Assembly (NCBI GenBank): GCA_964412455.1
Contig: CAYPOT010000006.1
Location: 33,338-97,337 of the forward strand
Direction of reading: 5' to 3'
Source: JAAXXJ01 sp964412455
GTDB lineage: Bacteria; Nitrospirota; UBA9217
Length of the DNA: 64,000 nucleotides
Each line of letters opens with the position of its first letter. The stretch's first letter is position 1. The notes beneath the pieces were generated by a model. That model was not told where the DNA came from, did not search any database, and saw only the letters and a list, made by a program, of their open reading frames with translations. Positions 8,853-17,630 of this stretch are shown in pieces. The position numbers and the translations under genes were made by a program.

Positions 8853-8945
8853 CAGAAGTTGCGAAGATGAGAAGTTGAGAAGGTGGGAAACAAAGCATGG
8901 CGCAAGACATCCTAACTTCAAAACGTCTTAACTTCTGATCTTCTC
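8853..8945. repeat. Inverted repeat between livF and the CBS-ACT gene
   Basis: Left part 8853-8883 (CAGAAGTTGCGAAG, GAGAAGTTGAGAAGG) faces right part 8911-8945 (CCTAACTTC, CTTAACTTCTGATCTTCTC). The AGAAGTT/AACTTCT modules pair imperfectly. It fills the 122-bp gap without a U tract. Confidence 0.65.
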
Positions 8946-8967
8946 GGTTCACTACCGGAGGTGCACC

Positions 8968-9612
8968 ATGTATGTATCCGACTGGATGACAAAAAAGGTC
9001 TTTACCGTCGGCCCCGACGACTATCTCTCCGACGCCATCACTATCATGAAGGAGAAGGGCGTCAAACATCTGCCCGTGATAAAGAATGACAAGATCAAGG
9101 GGATCCTCTCGGATCGGGACATCAAGGAGTACAGCCCCTCCAAGGCCACGACCCTTGACATCTATGAACTGCACTATATCCTCGCGAACACCCAGATCAA
9201 GGATCTCATGAAAACGAAGGTCGCCACCACTGCGCCGGACGCACCGGTGGAAGAAGCTGCGATGATCATGCTGGACAAGAACATCGGCTGCCTGCCCGTG
9301 ATCGAGGGTGGACGTCTTGTCGGGATCATCTCGGACAAGGACATCTTCCATGCCATGGTGGACATCACCGGCGTTCGTCACGGCGGCCACCGCATCTGCG
9401 TTACCATCGAGGACCGGCCGGGCTCGATCCGCGAGGTCGCGGACATCGTAAGACGCCATGGATTCCATCTGCAGGGAATCCTCACGTCCTATGAGTGGAC
9501 CCGGGAAGGGTATCGCAAGGTGGTCATCCGGACGACCGATATGGGAAATTTCCGGGGGCTCAAAGAAGAGCTGGAAGACAACTACAAGAACGTCCAGATC
9601 AGGAAGGGATAA
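8968..9612 (+). CDS. CBS-domain pair with C-terminal ACT-like domain (AcuB-like)
   Basis: 214 residues: two CBS domains (about 1-60 and 73-135, with paired motifs KGILSDRDIKEY and VGIISDKDIFHAM) and an ACT-like regulatory domain (about 140-214, CVTIEDRPGSIREVADIV). CBS pairs bind adenosine nucleotides and ACT domains bind amino acids. Directly downstream of an amino-acid-type importer with SD GGAGGTGC, it probably senses energy or amino-acid state. The closest named family is AcuB. No enzymatic domain is seen. Target unknown. Confidence 0.8.
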   Translation: MYVSDWMTKKVFTVGPDDYLSDAITIMKEKGVKHLPVIKNDKIKGILSDRDIKEYSPSKATTLDIYELHYILANTQIKDLMKTKVATTAPDAPVEEAAMIMLDKNIGCLPVIEGGRLVGIISDKDIFHAMVDITGVRHGGHRICVTIEDRPGSIREVADIVRRHGFHLQGILTSYEWTREGYRKVVIRTTDMGNFRGLKEELEDNYKNVQIRKG

Positions 9613-9642
9613 CGATCATCCCCTGAGGATCGAATCTTTTTT
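9612..9642 (+). terminator. Weak terminator after the CBS-ACT gene
   Basis: CGATC and GATCG flank a ten-base loop and are followed by AATCTTTTTT. It lies in the 57-bp gap between convergent genes. The stem is short, so confidence is low. Confidence 0.35.
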
Positions 9643-9669
9643 GCTTTAAGATGCATTAATCTGAGTCTC

Positions 9670-11454
9670 CTACCCCAAACGTTTCTTCATCTCCTCAAGC
9701 TGCTTTGTGAGCCGGGCAGGCATCCGGCTGCCGAAGAGCGCTAAGTGCTTCTCGATGTCCGGGATCTCGGCCTTCCACTCTTGCAGGTCCACCTCCATGA
9801 GCGCAGTCATGGTATCCTTCGCGATGTCGAGGCCCGAGAGGTCCAGATCGCCGTCCCTGGGCATCAGGCCGATCGGCGTTTCCAGGGCGCCGACCGCGCC
9901 GTCCACGCGCTCGCACATCCACTTGAGCAGCCGGCTGTTGTCGCTGAAACCCGGCCAGAGGAACTTCCCTTCGCTGCTCTTCCGGAACCAGTTAACATAA
10001 AAGATGCGCGGCGCCTTTGGCCCCAGCCGGTCGCCCATGTCGAGCCAGTGCTGAAAATAGTCGCCCATGTGGTAGCCGCAGAAAGGCATCATGGCGAAGG
10101 GGTCGCGTCGCAGGTTGCCCACCGCGCCGATGTTCGCTGAAGTGGTCTCCGAGGCTGCCGTTGCTCCCATGAACACACCGTGGTCCCACGAAAAGGCCTC
10201 GGTCACGAGCGGCACAACGCTGCTTCTCCTGCCGCCGAAGATGAAAATATCGATGGGAACGCCCTCAGGGTCCTCCCAGTCCGGACAGATGGCCGGGCAC
10301 TGCAAGGCCGGCACGGTGAAGCGGGCGTTGGGATGTGCCGCATCCTCGCGGCTTGCGGGGAGCCAGTCCCGCCCCTTCCAGTCAATGGCGTGTGACGGAA
10401 CGTCGCCCATGCCTTCCCACCACACATCGCCGCCATCGGTCAGGGCGCAGTTCGTGAAGATAACGTTCTCTTTCAATGTATCCATGGCCATGGGGTTCGT
10501 ATCGTAGGACGTGCCGGGCGCGACGCCGAAAAAGCCGTTTTCTGGATTGATGGCGTGGAGTCTGCCGTCGCCCCGGACCTTCATCCAGGCGATGTCGTCG
10601 CCGACGCACTCGCACGTCCATCCCTTGATCGACGGCTGTATCATGGCGAGGTTCGTCTTGCCGCAGGACGACGGAAACGCCGCGGCAATGTGGTAGCGCT
10701 TTCCCTCGGGGTTGATAAGCCGCAGGATCAGCATGTGTTCGGCCATCCAGCCCTCCTTCCGCCCCATGTTCGAGGCGATGCGGAGCGCGAGGCATTTCTT
10801 TCCGAGCAGGGCGTTGCCGCCGTAGCCCGAACCGTAGGACCAGATCAGGTTCTCTTCGGAAAAATGGCTGATATACTTCTTCTCGATCGGCGCACAGGGC
10901 CACGGCGCGTCCTTCTGGCCCTTCTCGAGGGGGGCGCCGATGGAGTGCAGGCAGGGGATGAACTCGCCCTTCGGGCCGAGCGCCTCGATCACCTTCGTGC
11001 CGACCCGGGTCATGATGTGCATGTTGCAGACCACGTACGGGCTGTCGGTAAGCTCCACGCCGATCTTCGAGATCGGTGACCCAACCGGCCCCATGGAAAA
11101 AGGGATAACATACATCGTCCGGCCCTTCATGCAGCCGTCATACAGGCGCCGCATGGTCTTTTTGAGCTCAGCGGGATGGACCCAGTTGTTCGTCGGGCCC
11201 GCCTCCTCCTGTGAAGGCGTGCTGATGTACGTGCGGTCCTCCACGCGGGCCACGTCGCTCGGATCGGTGCGGAAAAGAAAGCTGTTCGGCCGCTTCGCAA
11301 GCGGGACCGCCATGCCGCGCTCCCTGAGAAGCGCCATCATCCGGTCGTACTCGGCCTTCGATCCGTCGCACCACTGGATGGCATCGGGCATGCTGAGGCC
11401 GGCGGCTTCCTTCACCCATGCATTCAGCTTATCGTTCTTGGACCCGTTCGTCAT
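9670..11454 (-). CDS. pckG: Phosphoenolpyruvate carboxykinase (GTP)
   Basis: 594-residue cytosolic enzyme converting oxaloacetate plus GTP to PEP, CO2 and GDP, the entry to gluconeogenesis. The kinase P-loop with the reactive cysteine is FPSSCGKTN near residue 260, followed by CVGDDIAWM (metal/nucleotide site). Substrate-site context YVIPFSMGPVGSP and the GTP-family end segment FLWPGFSDNSRLLKW are present. Length is typical for the GTP-dependent class, not the ATP class. The ATG has GAGGAG upstream. Convergent with the CBS gene and divergent from the small gene at 11649. Confidence 0.96.
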   Translation of the reverse strand: MTNGSKNDKLNAWVKEAAGLSMPDAIQWCDGSKAEYDRMMALLRERGMAVPLAKRPNSFLFRTDPSDVARVEDRTYISTPSQEEAGPTNNWVHPAELKKTMRRLYDGCMKGRTMYVIPFSMGPVGSPISKIGVELTDSPYVVCNMHIMTRVGTKVIEALGPKGEFIPCLHSIGAPLEKGQKDAPWPCAPIEKKYISHFSEENLIWSYGSGYGGNALLGKKCLALRIASNMGRKEGWMAEHMLILRLINPEGKRYHIAAAFPSSCGKTNLAMIQPSIKGWTCECVGDDIAWMKVRGDGRLHAINPENGFFGVAPGTSYDTNPMAMDTLKENVIFTNCALTDGGDVWWEGMGDVPSHAIDWKGRDWLPASREDAAHPNARFTVPALQCPAICPDWEDPEGVPIDIFIFGGRRSSVVPLVTEAFSWDHGVFMGATAASETTSANIGAVGNLRRDPFAMMPFCGYHMGDYFQHWLDMGDRLGPKAPRIFYVNWFRKSSEGKFLWPGFSDNSRLLKWMCERVDGAVGALETPIGLMPRDGDLDLSGLDIAKDTMTALMEVDLQEWKAEIPDIEKHLALFGSRMPARLTKQLEEMKKRLG

Positions 11455-11648
11455 CGTTAACTCTCCTCGAACCCTGTGTCCCCTGCAGCCGTCTCATGGT
11501 ACTCTATCGCGGCGCGCATCATATTTTACATGAGAATATTAGGTCATCGGCAATAAAAAGTAAAGGTCATTGCGCTCAAGCAGACCCCGGGCGGTTGCAT
11601 CGGAAGCGGGTGTCGGGTATGATGAGGCAGTATCACGAGGAGGGGCGT

Positions 11649-11828
11649 ATGCCGGTATCGAAGGAAGATCTCATTGCAGCAATAACAAAGGCGTCAGACG
11701 ATGGCCGCCTCACGTGCGAGAAGGCCCATGTACTGGGGGAAGAACTGGATGTTCCTTTGACGGAGATCGGCGCGGTCTGCAACGAGCTGAACATCAAGAT
11801 CAAGGACTGCCAGCTCGGCTGTTTCTGA
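11649..11828 (+). CDS. Small conserved-looking 59-residue protein with Cys-rich end
   Basis: The ATG at 11649 has a strong AGGAGG spaced correctly upstream, and the frame fills the gap up to the diguanylate cyclase end. The protein starts MPVSKEDLIAAI, has an amphipathic helical middle resembling a compact winged-helix or HTH (KAHVLGEELDVPLTEIG, CNELNIKIK) and ends CQLGCF. Two closely spaced cysteines and one earlier in the chain could bind metal or form a disulfide. I do not recognise a named family. DNA binding or metal binding are both guesses. Confidence 0.65.
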   Translation: MPVSKEDLIAAITKASDDGRLTCEKAHVLGEELDVPLTEIGAVCNELNIKIKDCQLGCF

Positions 11829-11832
11829 CGGT

Positions 11833-13041
11833 CTACGGCAGCCCCTTGCGCTCCGCGCTGCTCGCAACGGGCATCCCGCAGCCTTCACTATAGCAGATCA
11901 CCCGGTTCTTGCCGGCCGCTTTGGCATGGTACAGGGCGATATCCGCCTCGTTGATCAGTTCCGTGATGGATTTCTGCGTGTCGCCCACCATGCTGGAGAT
12001 CCCGAGGCTGATGGTTATCGTCTCCTCGGGATGGCTCACCTTCACCGTGAACGGATACTCGTCGACCGACTGACGAAGACGTTCAGCAACGGCCCTGGCT
12101 TCCTCCATCGTGGTCTCGGTGAGCAGTATCGAAAATTCCTCGCCGCCGTAGCGGAAGCAGATATCGGTGCTGTCGGTGCGGCACGCCGTCCGGAGCAGCG
12201 GCCCCATCTGGGCGATCAACCTGCTCCCCTCCAGGTGGCCGTGCCGGTCGTTGACCCGCTTGAAGTCGTCGATGTCGATCATGACGAACGCGAATTCCCT
12301 GCCCGTACGTATCTTCCTTCGCACTTCCTCGGCCAGTTTTTCCATCAGGACGCGGTAGTTCAGGAGGCCGGTGAGCTCGTCCACACGGGACAGTTCCAGC
12401 GTCTTCCGGAAAAGTTCGGCCTTTTCGAACCCGGCGGAAATGAGCGGGGACAGGGTCCGGATGGTGTCAAGATCTTCCACCCGAAATGCGTCGGGATCGC
12501 TGTTGCTGAATCCCATGACGCCGATAACCCGGCTTTCGTTCTTCAGGGCGATGCCCAGATAGCTCCCCGGCTTGCGCCGTTCCTCGGGATACTGGAGGAA
12601 CCCCTCGTAAAGGGCCGCATCGTGCAGAAAGAGGGACTCTCCCGTTGCCGCAATGTTGCCGGGCGCTCCGATGTCGTAATAAATGGTTTCGAGGGTGGCC
12701 TTCCTGAAGAGCGGGCCGACGTAATAGAACGGATCGAGACCGGTCATGTCCTTCTTAACGGTGTAAACGGTGGCGTCTTCGAAGGGCACTTCCTTGTTGA
12801 TGACGGAAATGATCTTTTTGATGAGCTCGTAGGGTTCGGTCTCTGATGCGATGATCCTCCCCACTTCATAGAACAGGTGGTTCTCGGTCAGTTTCCGGTG
12901 AAAGAGCGCCTTGTAATCGCGCTTCGCCGCTGTCTTCACCGATCCGGCAGGCTTCTTTTTTCGAGGCCCGGTATTTGCCGCCGTCTTTTTCGTTTTCGAC
13001 GGCTTCCGGATAGTGGACGATCTCTGTGTTTTTTTAGGCAT
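11833..13041 (-). CDS. GAF-GGDEF diguanylate cyclase
   Basis: 402 residues with no membrane segment or signal peptide. A lysine/arginine-rich N-terminal tail (about 1-50) is followed by a GAF-like sensor region (about 55-205, with NEVPFEDATVYTV and KNESRVIGVMGFSN) and a GGDEF domain (about 225-385) with the active site RYGGEEF and the metal/base segment IDIDDFKRVNDRHGH. The inhibitory RxxD site is absent: DSTD occupies that position. It should make c-di-GMP from two GTP without classical product inhibition. Probable targets in the window are the PilZ proteins and the pilus system. Confidence 0.88.
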   Translation of the reverse strand: MPKKTQRSSTIRKPSKTKKTAANTGPRKKKPAGSVKTAAKRDYKALFHRKLTENHLFYEVGRIIASETEPYELIKKIISVINKEVPFEDATVYTVKKDMTGLDPFYYVGPLFRKATLETIYYDIGAPGNIAATGESLFLHDAALYEGFLQYPEERRKPGSYLGIALKNESRVIGVMGFSNSDPDAFRVEDLDTIRTLSPLISAGFEKAELFRKTLELSRVDELTGLLNYRVLMEKLAEEVRRKIRTGREFAFVMIDIDDFKRVNDRHGHLEGSRLIAQMGPLLRTACRTDSTDICFRYGGEEFSILLTETTMEEARAVAERLRQSVDEYPFTVKVSHPEETITISLGISSMVGDTQKSITELINEADIALYHAKAAGKNRVICYSEGCGMPVASSAERKGLP

Positions 13042-13127
13042 GAAAGGTCTCAGATACCCATAACATTACCGCACGTTAAGAACGTAATTCATTATATCAC
13101 ATAAAAATATGTTTTAAACAAGTAAAA

Positions 13128-15755
13128 TTAAACTTTTTTTGCCCGCCCACCTTCCACTGTAACTGCGGGTTCGCTTACTACGCGCTGAAATACCAGTTTT
13201 CTGCCCTCTACATCCACGAGGACGCGGGAGCCTTCCTTGACCTCGCCCGAAAGGATCCTGGACGCCAGCGGGTTCAGGATGTCCCGCTGGACCACCCGTT
13301 TGAGCGGCCGGGCGCCATATACCATGTCGAATCCCTCTTCCGCAAGGAGTTCCCTGGCTGCCTCGGTCAGCTCGATCTCGATCTTTCGGTCCGCAAGGCG
13401 CTTCTGGACCAGGCCAACCTGCATGCCCACGATCTTCTTAAGCACGTCCGCGTCCAGAGGATGAAAAATGATCATATCATCGACGCGATTCAGGAACTCC
13501 GGCCTGAAGTGCCGGCGCATGGCCTCGGTGACCCGCCGTCGCATCTCAACCTCATCGTTCTGATATTCCTGGATGTCCTGGCTTCCGATGTTCGAGGTCA
13601 TGATGACCACAGTGTTCTTGAAATCCACGGTCCTGCCGTGGCCATCGGTAAGCCTTCCGTCGTCCAGGAGCTGCAGCAGCACATTGAAGACCTCGGGGTG
13701 GGCCTTTTCTATCTCGTCAAAGAGGATCACTGCGTAGGGTTTCCTCCGGACCGCCTCGGTCAGCTGTCCGCCCTCGTCGTACCCCACGTATCCCGGAGGC
13801 GCTCCGATGAGCCGCGAGACCGTATGGCGCTCCTGGTATTCGGACATATCGATCCGGACCATCGCTTGTTCGTCGTCGAAAAGGAACTCCGCGAGCGCGC
13901 GGGCGAGCTCGGTCTTCCCCACACCCGTGGGGCCCATGAAGATAAAGCTTCCGATGGGCCGGTTGGGTTCCTGGATCCCGGCGCGGGCCCGGCGCACGGC
14001 ATCAGAGACCACGACTACGGCCTCGTCCTGTCCCACTACTCGCATCCGGAGACGGTCTTCCATATGCAGAAGTTTCTGCTTCTCTCCTTCCAGCATCCTG
14101 CTCACCGGGATCCCGGTCCACTTCGAGACGATCTCGGCCACGTCCTCTTCGTCAACTTCTTCCTTCAGGATCTTCACTTTCGCCTGTACCGAGGCCAGGT
14201 CCGCCGATCCCGCGTCGAGCTGTTTTTGAAGATCCGGCAGCCTTCCATAGCGAAGTTCCGCGGCGCGCCCCAGGTTCCCTTCGCGCTCCGCCTTCCCGGC
14301 ATCGGTTCCGGCATGCTCGATCTGCTCCTTGATGGCGCGGATCTTCTGGATCCCGCTTTTTTCCGCCTGCCACTGCGCCCTGAGCCCGCCCCGCTTTTCC
14401 GAGAGATCAGCGATCTCCTTCTCGATCTTGGCGAGCCGTTCCGCTGACGCCGCATCCTGTTCCTTTTTCACCGCCTCGCGTTCTATCTCAAGCTGTCGTA
14501 TCCTGCGCTCCACCTCGTCGAGCTCCGTGGGCATACTGTCGATCTCCATCCGCAGATGTGACGCCGCCTCGTCGACAAGGTCGATGGCCTTGTCCGGCAG
14601 GAACCGGTCGGCGATGTACCGGTGGGAAAGGACCGCGGCATTGACGAGAGCCGAATCCTTGATCTTGACGCCGTGGTGCACTTCGTACCTTTCCTTAAGG
14701 CCGCGCAGAATGGAGATCGTGTCCTCCACCGACGGTTCGCGGACAAGCACCGGCTGGAACCGTCGCTCCAGCGCCGGGTCCTTTTCAATATACTTCCGGT
14801 ATTCATTGAGGGTCGTTGCGCCGACACAGCGGAGTTCGCCGCGCGCAAGGGCGGGTTTGAGCATGTTCGAGGCGTCCATCGAACCTTCCGCGGCCCCGGC
14901 GCCGACCACCGTGTGGAGTTCGTCGATGAACAGGATGACCTCGCCCTGGGCTTCCGTGACCTCCTTCAGCACCGCCTTGAGCCGGTCCTCGAACTCACCG
15001 CGGTACTTCGCGCCGGCGATCAACGCGCCCATATCGAGCGCCACAACACGCTTGTTCTTGAGCCCTTCGGGAACATCACCGCTCACCACGCGCTGGGCAA
15101 GGCCCTCGGCGATGGCCGTCTTGCCGACACCGGGCTCACCGATCAGCACAGGATTGTTCTTGGTCCTTCGTGAAAGGACCTGCACGACACGCCGGATCTC
15201 TTCGTCCCTGCCGATCACCGGATCGAGCTTGCCCCGTCTGGCCGCATCGGTCAGGTCCCGTCCGTATCGGGCAAGCGCCTGGTATTTGTCCTCGGGATTC
15301 TGGTCCGTGACCCGCTGGGACCCCCGGATATCGACCAGCACGGTAAAAATGCGGTCCTTGGTAATGCCGTTGCGTGTGAGGATGTCCCGGGTGGCTCCCT
15401 CGCTGTCAGCTGCCGCGATCAGGAGATGCTCGGTGCTGATGTACTCGTCCTTTAACCGCCCGGCTTCCTCTCCGGCCTTGTCGAACAGCCCGTTCAAGTG
15501 CTGGGAGAGATAGGTCTGGACAAGCCCTTCCACAGCCGGAATCCTGTTGAGCGCCTCCTCAAGATCGGACCGCAGACGGCCCGGGTCTGCGCCGAGCTTT
15601 TTCAAGATCGGCACGACAACGCCGTCCTGCTGGTCAAGAAGCGCCAGCACCAGGTGCTCGGTCTCTATCTGCTGTTGTTTGCGTTTCGCAGCGATATCCT
15701 GGGCGGCCTGGACCGCTTCCTGGGATTTCAGCGTGAATTTATCGAACCGTGCCAT
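13128..15755 (-). CDS. clpB: ATP-dependent disaggregase ClpB
   Basis: 875-residue Hsp104/ClpB chaperone. Clp N-domain (about 1-150); first AAA+ with GEPGVGKTAIAEG and VILFIDELHTVVGAG; a long coiled-coil middle domain (about 410-525); second AAA+ with GPTGVGKTELARA and YAVILFDEIEKAHPEV; C-terminal domain with LNRVDDMIIFHPL. It threads aggregated protein in concert with DnaK/DnaJ. Last gene of a minus-strand dnaJ-hspR-clpB run, which fits HspR control. The gap from hspR is 159 bp and contains an inverted repeat. Confidence 0.97.
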   Translation of the reverse strand: MARFDKFTLKSQEAVQAAQDIAAKRKQQQIETEHLVLALLDQQDGVVVPILKKLGADPGRLRSDLEEALNRIPAVEGLVQTYLSQHLNGLFDKAGEEAGRLKDEYISTEHLLIAAADSEGATRDILTRNGITKDRIFTVLVDIRGSQRVTDQNPEDKYQALARYGRDLTDAARRGKLDPVIGRDEEIRRVVQVLSRRTKNNPVLIGEPGVGKTAIAEGLAQRVVSGDVPEGLKNKRVVALDMGALIAGAKYRGEFEDRLKAVLKEVTEAQGEVILFIDELHTVVGAGAAEGSMDASNMLKPALARGELRCVGATTLNEYRKYIEKDPALERRFQPVLVREPSVEDTISILRGLKERYEVHHGVKIKDSALVNAAVLSHRYIADRFLPDKAIDLVDEAASHLRMEIDSMPTELDEVERRIRQLEIEREAVKKEQDAASAERLAKIEKEIADLSEKRGGLRAQWQAEKSGIQKIRAIKEQIEHAGTDAGKAEREGNLGRAAELRYGRLPDLQKQLDAGSADLASVQAKVKILKEEVDEEDVAEIVSKWTGIPVSRMLEGEKQKLLHMEDRLRMRVVGQDEAVVVVSDAVRRARAGIQEPNRPIGSFIFMGPTGVGKTELARALAEFLFDDEQAMVRIDMSEYQERHTVSRLIGAPPGYVGYDEGGQLTEAVRRKPYAVILFDEIEKAHPEVFNVLLQLLDDGRLTDGHGRTVDFKNTVVIMTSNIGSQDIQEYQNDEVEMRRRVTEAMRRHFRPEFLNRVDDMIIFHPLDADVLKKIVGMQVGLVQKRLADRKIEIELTEAARELLAEEGFDMVYGARPLKRVVQRDILNPLASRILSGEVKEGSRVLVDVEGRKLVFQRVVSEPAVTVEGGRAKKV

Positions 15756-15772
15756 GATCTGCCTCCATGAAC

Positions 15773-15908
15773 AAGTTCCAAATCACAAGCGCCAAATTAC
15801 AAATAAATATCAAAGCTCAATTCCGAAACAGCAAGTGTTTGAGGCATTGGTATTATTGGTATTTGGGATTTGGTCATTATTTGTGATTTGATTTTTGATA
15901 TTTGAAAT
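15773..15908. repeat. AT-rich inverted repeat between hspR and clpB
   Basis: The left arm (15773-15815, CCAAATCACAAGCGCCAAAT and on) and right arm (15858-15908, with ATTTGGGATTTGG, TTTGTGATTTG and GATATTTGAAA) are roughly reverse complementary. It is strikingly AT-rich against the GC-rich genes on each side and fills the gap. Confidence 0.75.
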
Positions 15909-15914
15909 TTTTAA

Positions 15915-16292
15915 CTACTCTCCTCTTTTCACCGCGATCCGCCTGACCGGCACCAGGGCGTTCCGGGCCTCTTCTCTCCGCAATATCTCCCGGGCAAGTT
16001 CCTCACGGAGGCTGAAGATCGTCTCCTCCCTGTCGCGCTGCATCTGCTCCATTTTTTCCCGCATCGAAAGGATAATATCCACGCCGGCCAGATTCACCCT
16101 CAGCTCACGCGTGAGCCGGAGGATCATCTCTAGCTTCTCCACATCCTCTTCGGAATAGAGTCGGGTGTTTCCGCCGCTCCGCTTCGGTTTGATGAACCCT
16201 TCCCGCTCGTACAAACGAAGCGTCTGGGGATGGATCCCCAGCATCTCCGAGACCACGCTGATCATAAAGAGTTTATGTCCCCGTACAACCAT
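15915..16292 (-). CDS. hspR: Heat-shock repressor HspR (MerR family)
   Basis: 125 residues. The MerR-type winged helix opens with FMISVVSEMLGIHPQTLRLY and continues EREGFIKPKRSGGNTRLYS, the HspR form of the family. A coiled-coil dimerisation helix rich in E, R and M follows (about 80-110). HspR represses chaperone operons by binding HAIR inverted repeats and uses DnaK as co-repressor in actinobacteria. Its place between dnaJ and clpB, and a HAIR-like site on the dnaJ promoter, support autoregulation. SD AAAGAGG precedes the ATG. Confidence 0.9.
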   Translation of the reverse strand: MVVRGHKLFMISVVSEMLGIHPQTLRLYEREGFIKPKRSGGNTRLYSEEDVEKLEMILRLTRELRVNLAGVDIILSMREKMEQMQRDREETIFSLREELAREILRREEARNALVPVRRIAVKRGE

Positions 16293-16324
16293 ACTGCGCC
16301 TCTTTTTTTCCGCATACGGGTTAC

Positions 16325-16413
16325 GGTAACGATGCCCGTTTCGTCGTCCGGTGAGGTCGTTCGTTTTAATTACGTTGCCCCACGGCCGCTTGACGATACG
16401 GGCCTCGCTGCCG
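16325..16413. repeat. Inverted repeat between dnaJ and hspR (copy 1 of a two-copy family)
   Basis: Left arm GGTAACGATGCCCGTTTCGT (16325-16344) pairs with the right arm ACGATACGGGCCTCGCTGCC (16393-16412). The core blocks ACGATGCCCGTTTCGT and ACGATACGGGCCTCG recur exactly, in the same order and orientation, at 34105-34197. Confidence 0.85.
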
Positions 16414-16421
16414 CAGGACGC

Positions 16422-17573
16422 TTACCTTTTTCTGAAACCCCGGAACGTGATGTCCTGCCTCGGGTTTTCAGGATGCATCCTCTCCAGTTCGCGCAGGAGT
16501 TCCTTGCCCTTCTCGGTCATATTTGTCGGGGTGACCACATGGACCGTAACGTAATGGTCTCCCACGCCGGCGCCGCCGAAATGCGGCACACCCTTGCCCT
16601 TAAGCTTCAACTGTTGACCTGTCTGGATACCGGGAGGCATGCTGAGCATTACCAGCCCGTCCACCGTCGGGATCTCGATCTTATCGCCCAGTGCGGCTTC
16701 TTTCACCGTCACCTTCGCCTCGGAGTAGAGGTTGTCTCCCTTGCGTTCAAAATAGTGGTGCGGCCTTACCCGGGTAATGATAAAGACGTCGCCCGTCGGT
16801 CCGCCGTTCACGCCGGGCGCCCCCATCCCGGCCATCCGGACCTTGGAACCGTTGTCCACACCTGCAGGGATCTTGACGTTGATCTTTTCCGATTTTGGCG
16901 TCATTCCGCTTCCGCCGCAATTCCTGCAGGGATTGGGATTGACGGTGCCTTCGCCTCTGCACGCAGGACAGCTCTGCGAGAACTGCATAAATCCTCTTCC
17001 CTGGGCGACGCTCCCGGTCCCCTGGCAGCTCGCGCAGGTACGGCGCTGGCTGCCAGGCTGCGCGCCGCTCCCGCCGCACGCGGTGCAGCTCACCTCGCGC
17101 TGGAGGTCCACCTGCATGGCCCTTCCTAATATGGCGTCCTCGAGCTCCACTTCGACGGTGTAGGTGATGTCCTCGCCCTTCTGCGGTCCCATCTGACCGG
17201 CGGCGCGTCCGCCGCCGAAGAGATTCCCGAAGATATCCTCGAATCCCCGGCCCTGGAAACGCTCTGCTCCCTGACCGGCGAATCCCTCGAACCCGAATCC
17301 TCCGCCCGCTCCCGGTCCGGGACCCTGACCGAAGCCCTGCTCAAAAGCCGCGTGGCCGAACTGATCATACTGCTGGCGCTTCTTGGGGTCCGACAGGACC
17401 TCATAGGCCTCGTTCATTTCCTTGAATTTCTGCTCGGACACTTTATCGTTGGGATTCACATCGGGATGGTATTTCCGCGCAAGCTTTCTGAAGGCCTTCT
17501 TAAGCTCCGCGCTGGTGGCGTTCTTTTTCAGCCCGAGCACTTCATAGTAATCTTTCTTTGTATAAGCACTCAT
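16422..17573 (-). CDS. dnaJ: Chaperone DnaJ
   Basis: 383 residues. J-domain (about 6-70) with the HPD tripeptide in RKYHPDVNPND; Gly/Phe-rich linker (about 80-130); zinc-finger domain with four CxxCxGxG-type repeats (CTACGGSG, CASCQGTG, CPACRGEG, CRNCGGSG); C-terminal substrate domains (DGLVMLSMPPGIQTGQ). Full-length type I co-chaperone for DnaK. First gene of dnaJ-hspR-clpB; dnaK and grpE are not in the window. Promoter and HAIR-like operator lie just upstream. Confidence 0.95.
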   Translation of the reverse strand: MSAYTKKDYYEVLGLKKNATSAELKKAFRKLARKYHPDVNPNDKVSEQKFKEMNEAYEVLSDPKKRQQYDQFGHAAFEQGFGQGPGPGAGGGFGFEGFAGQGAERFQGRGFEDIFGNLFGGGRAAGQMGPQKGEDITYTVEVELEDAILGRAMQVDLQREVSCTACGGSGAQPGSQRRTCASCQGTGSVAQGRGFMQFSQSCPACRGEGTVNPNPCRNCGGSGMTPKSEKINVKIPAGVDNGSKVRMAGMGAPGVNGGPTGDVFIITRVRPHHYFERKGDNLYSEAKVTVKEAALGDKIEIPTVDGLVMLSMPPGIQTGQQLKLKGKGVPHFGGAGVGDHYVTVHVVTPTNMTEKGKELLRELERMHPENPRQDITFRGFRKR

Positions 17574-17601
17574 AGTATCCCCTAATTATAACAACATCTA
17601 T

Positions 17602-17630
17602 ATGATAAAATATGAGTGCGTAATTGTCAA
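17602..17630 (-). promoter_or_regulatory. Sigma-70-type promoter of dnaJ-hspR-clpB
   Basis: On the minus strand TTGACA (17630-17625) and TATCAT (17607-17602) are separated by exactly 17 bp, 29 bp before the dnaJ ATG. The -35 box overlaps the HAIR-like dyad. Confidence 0.6.
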
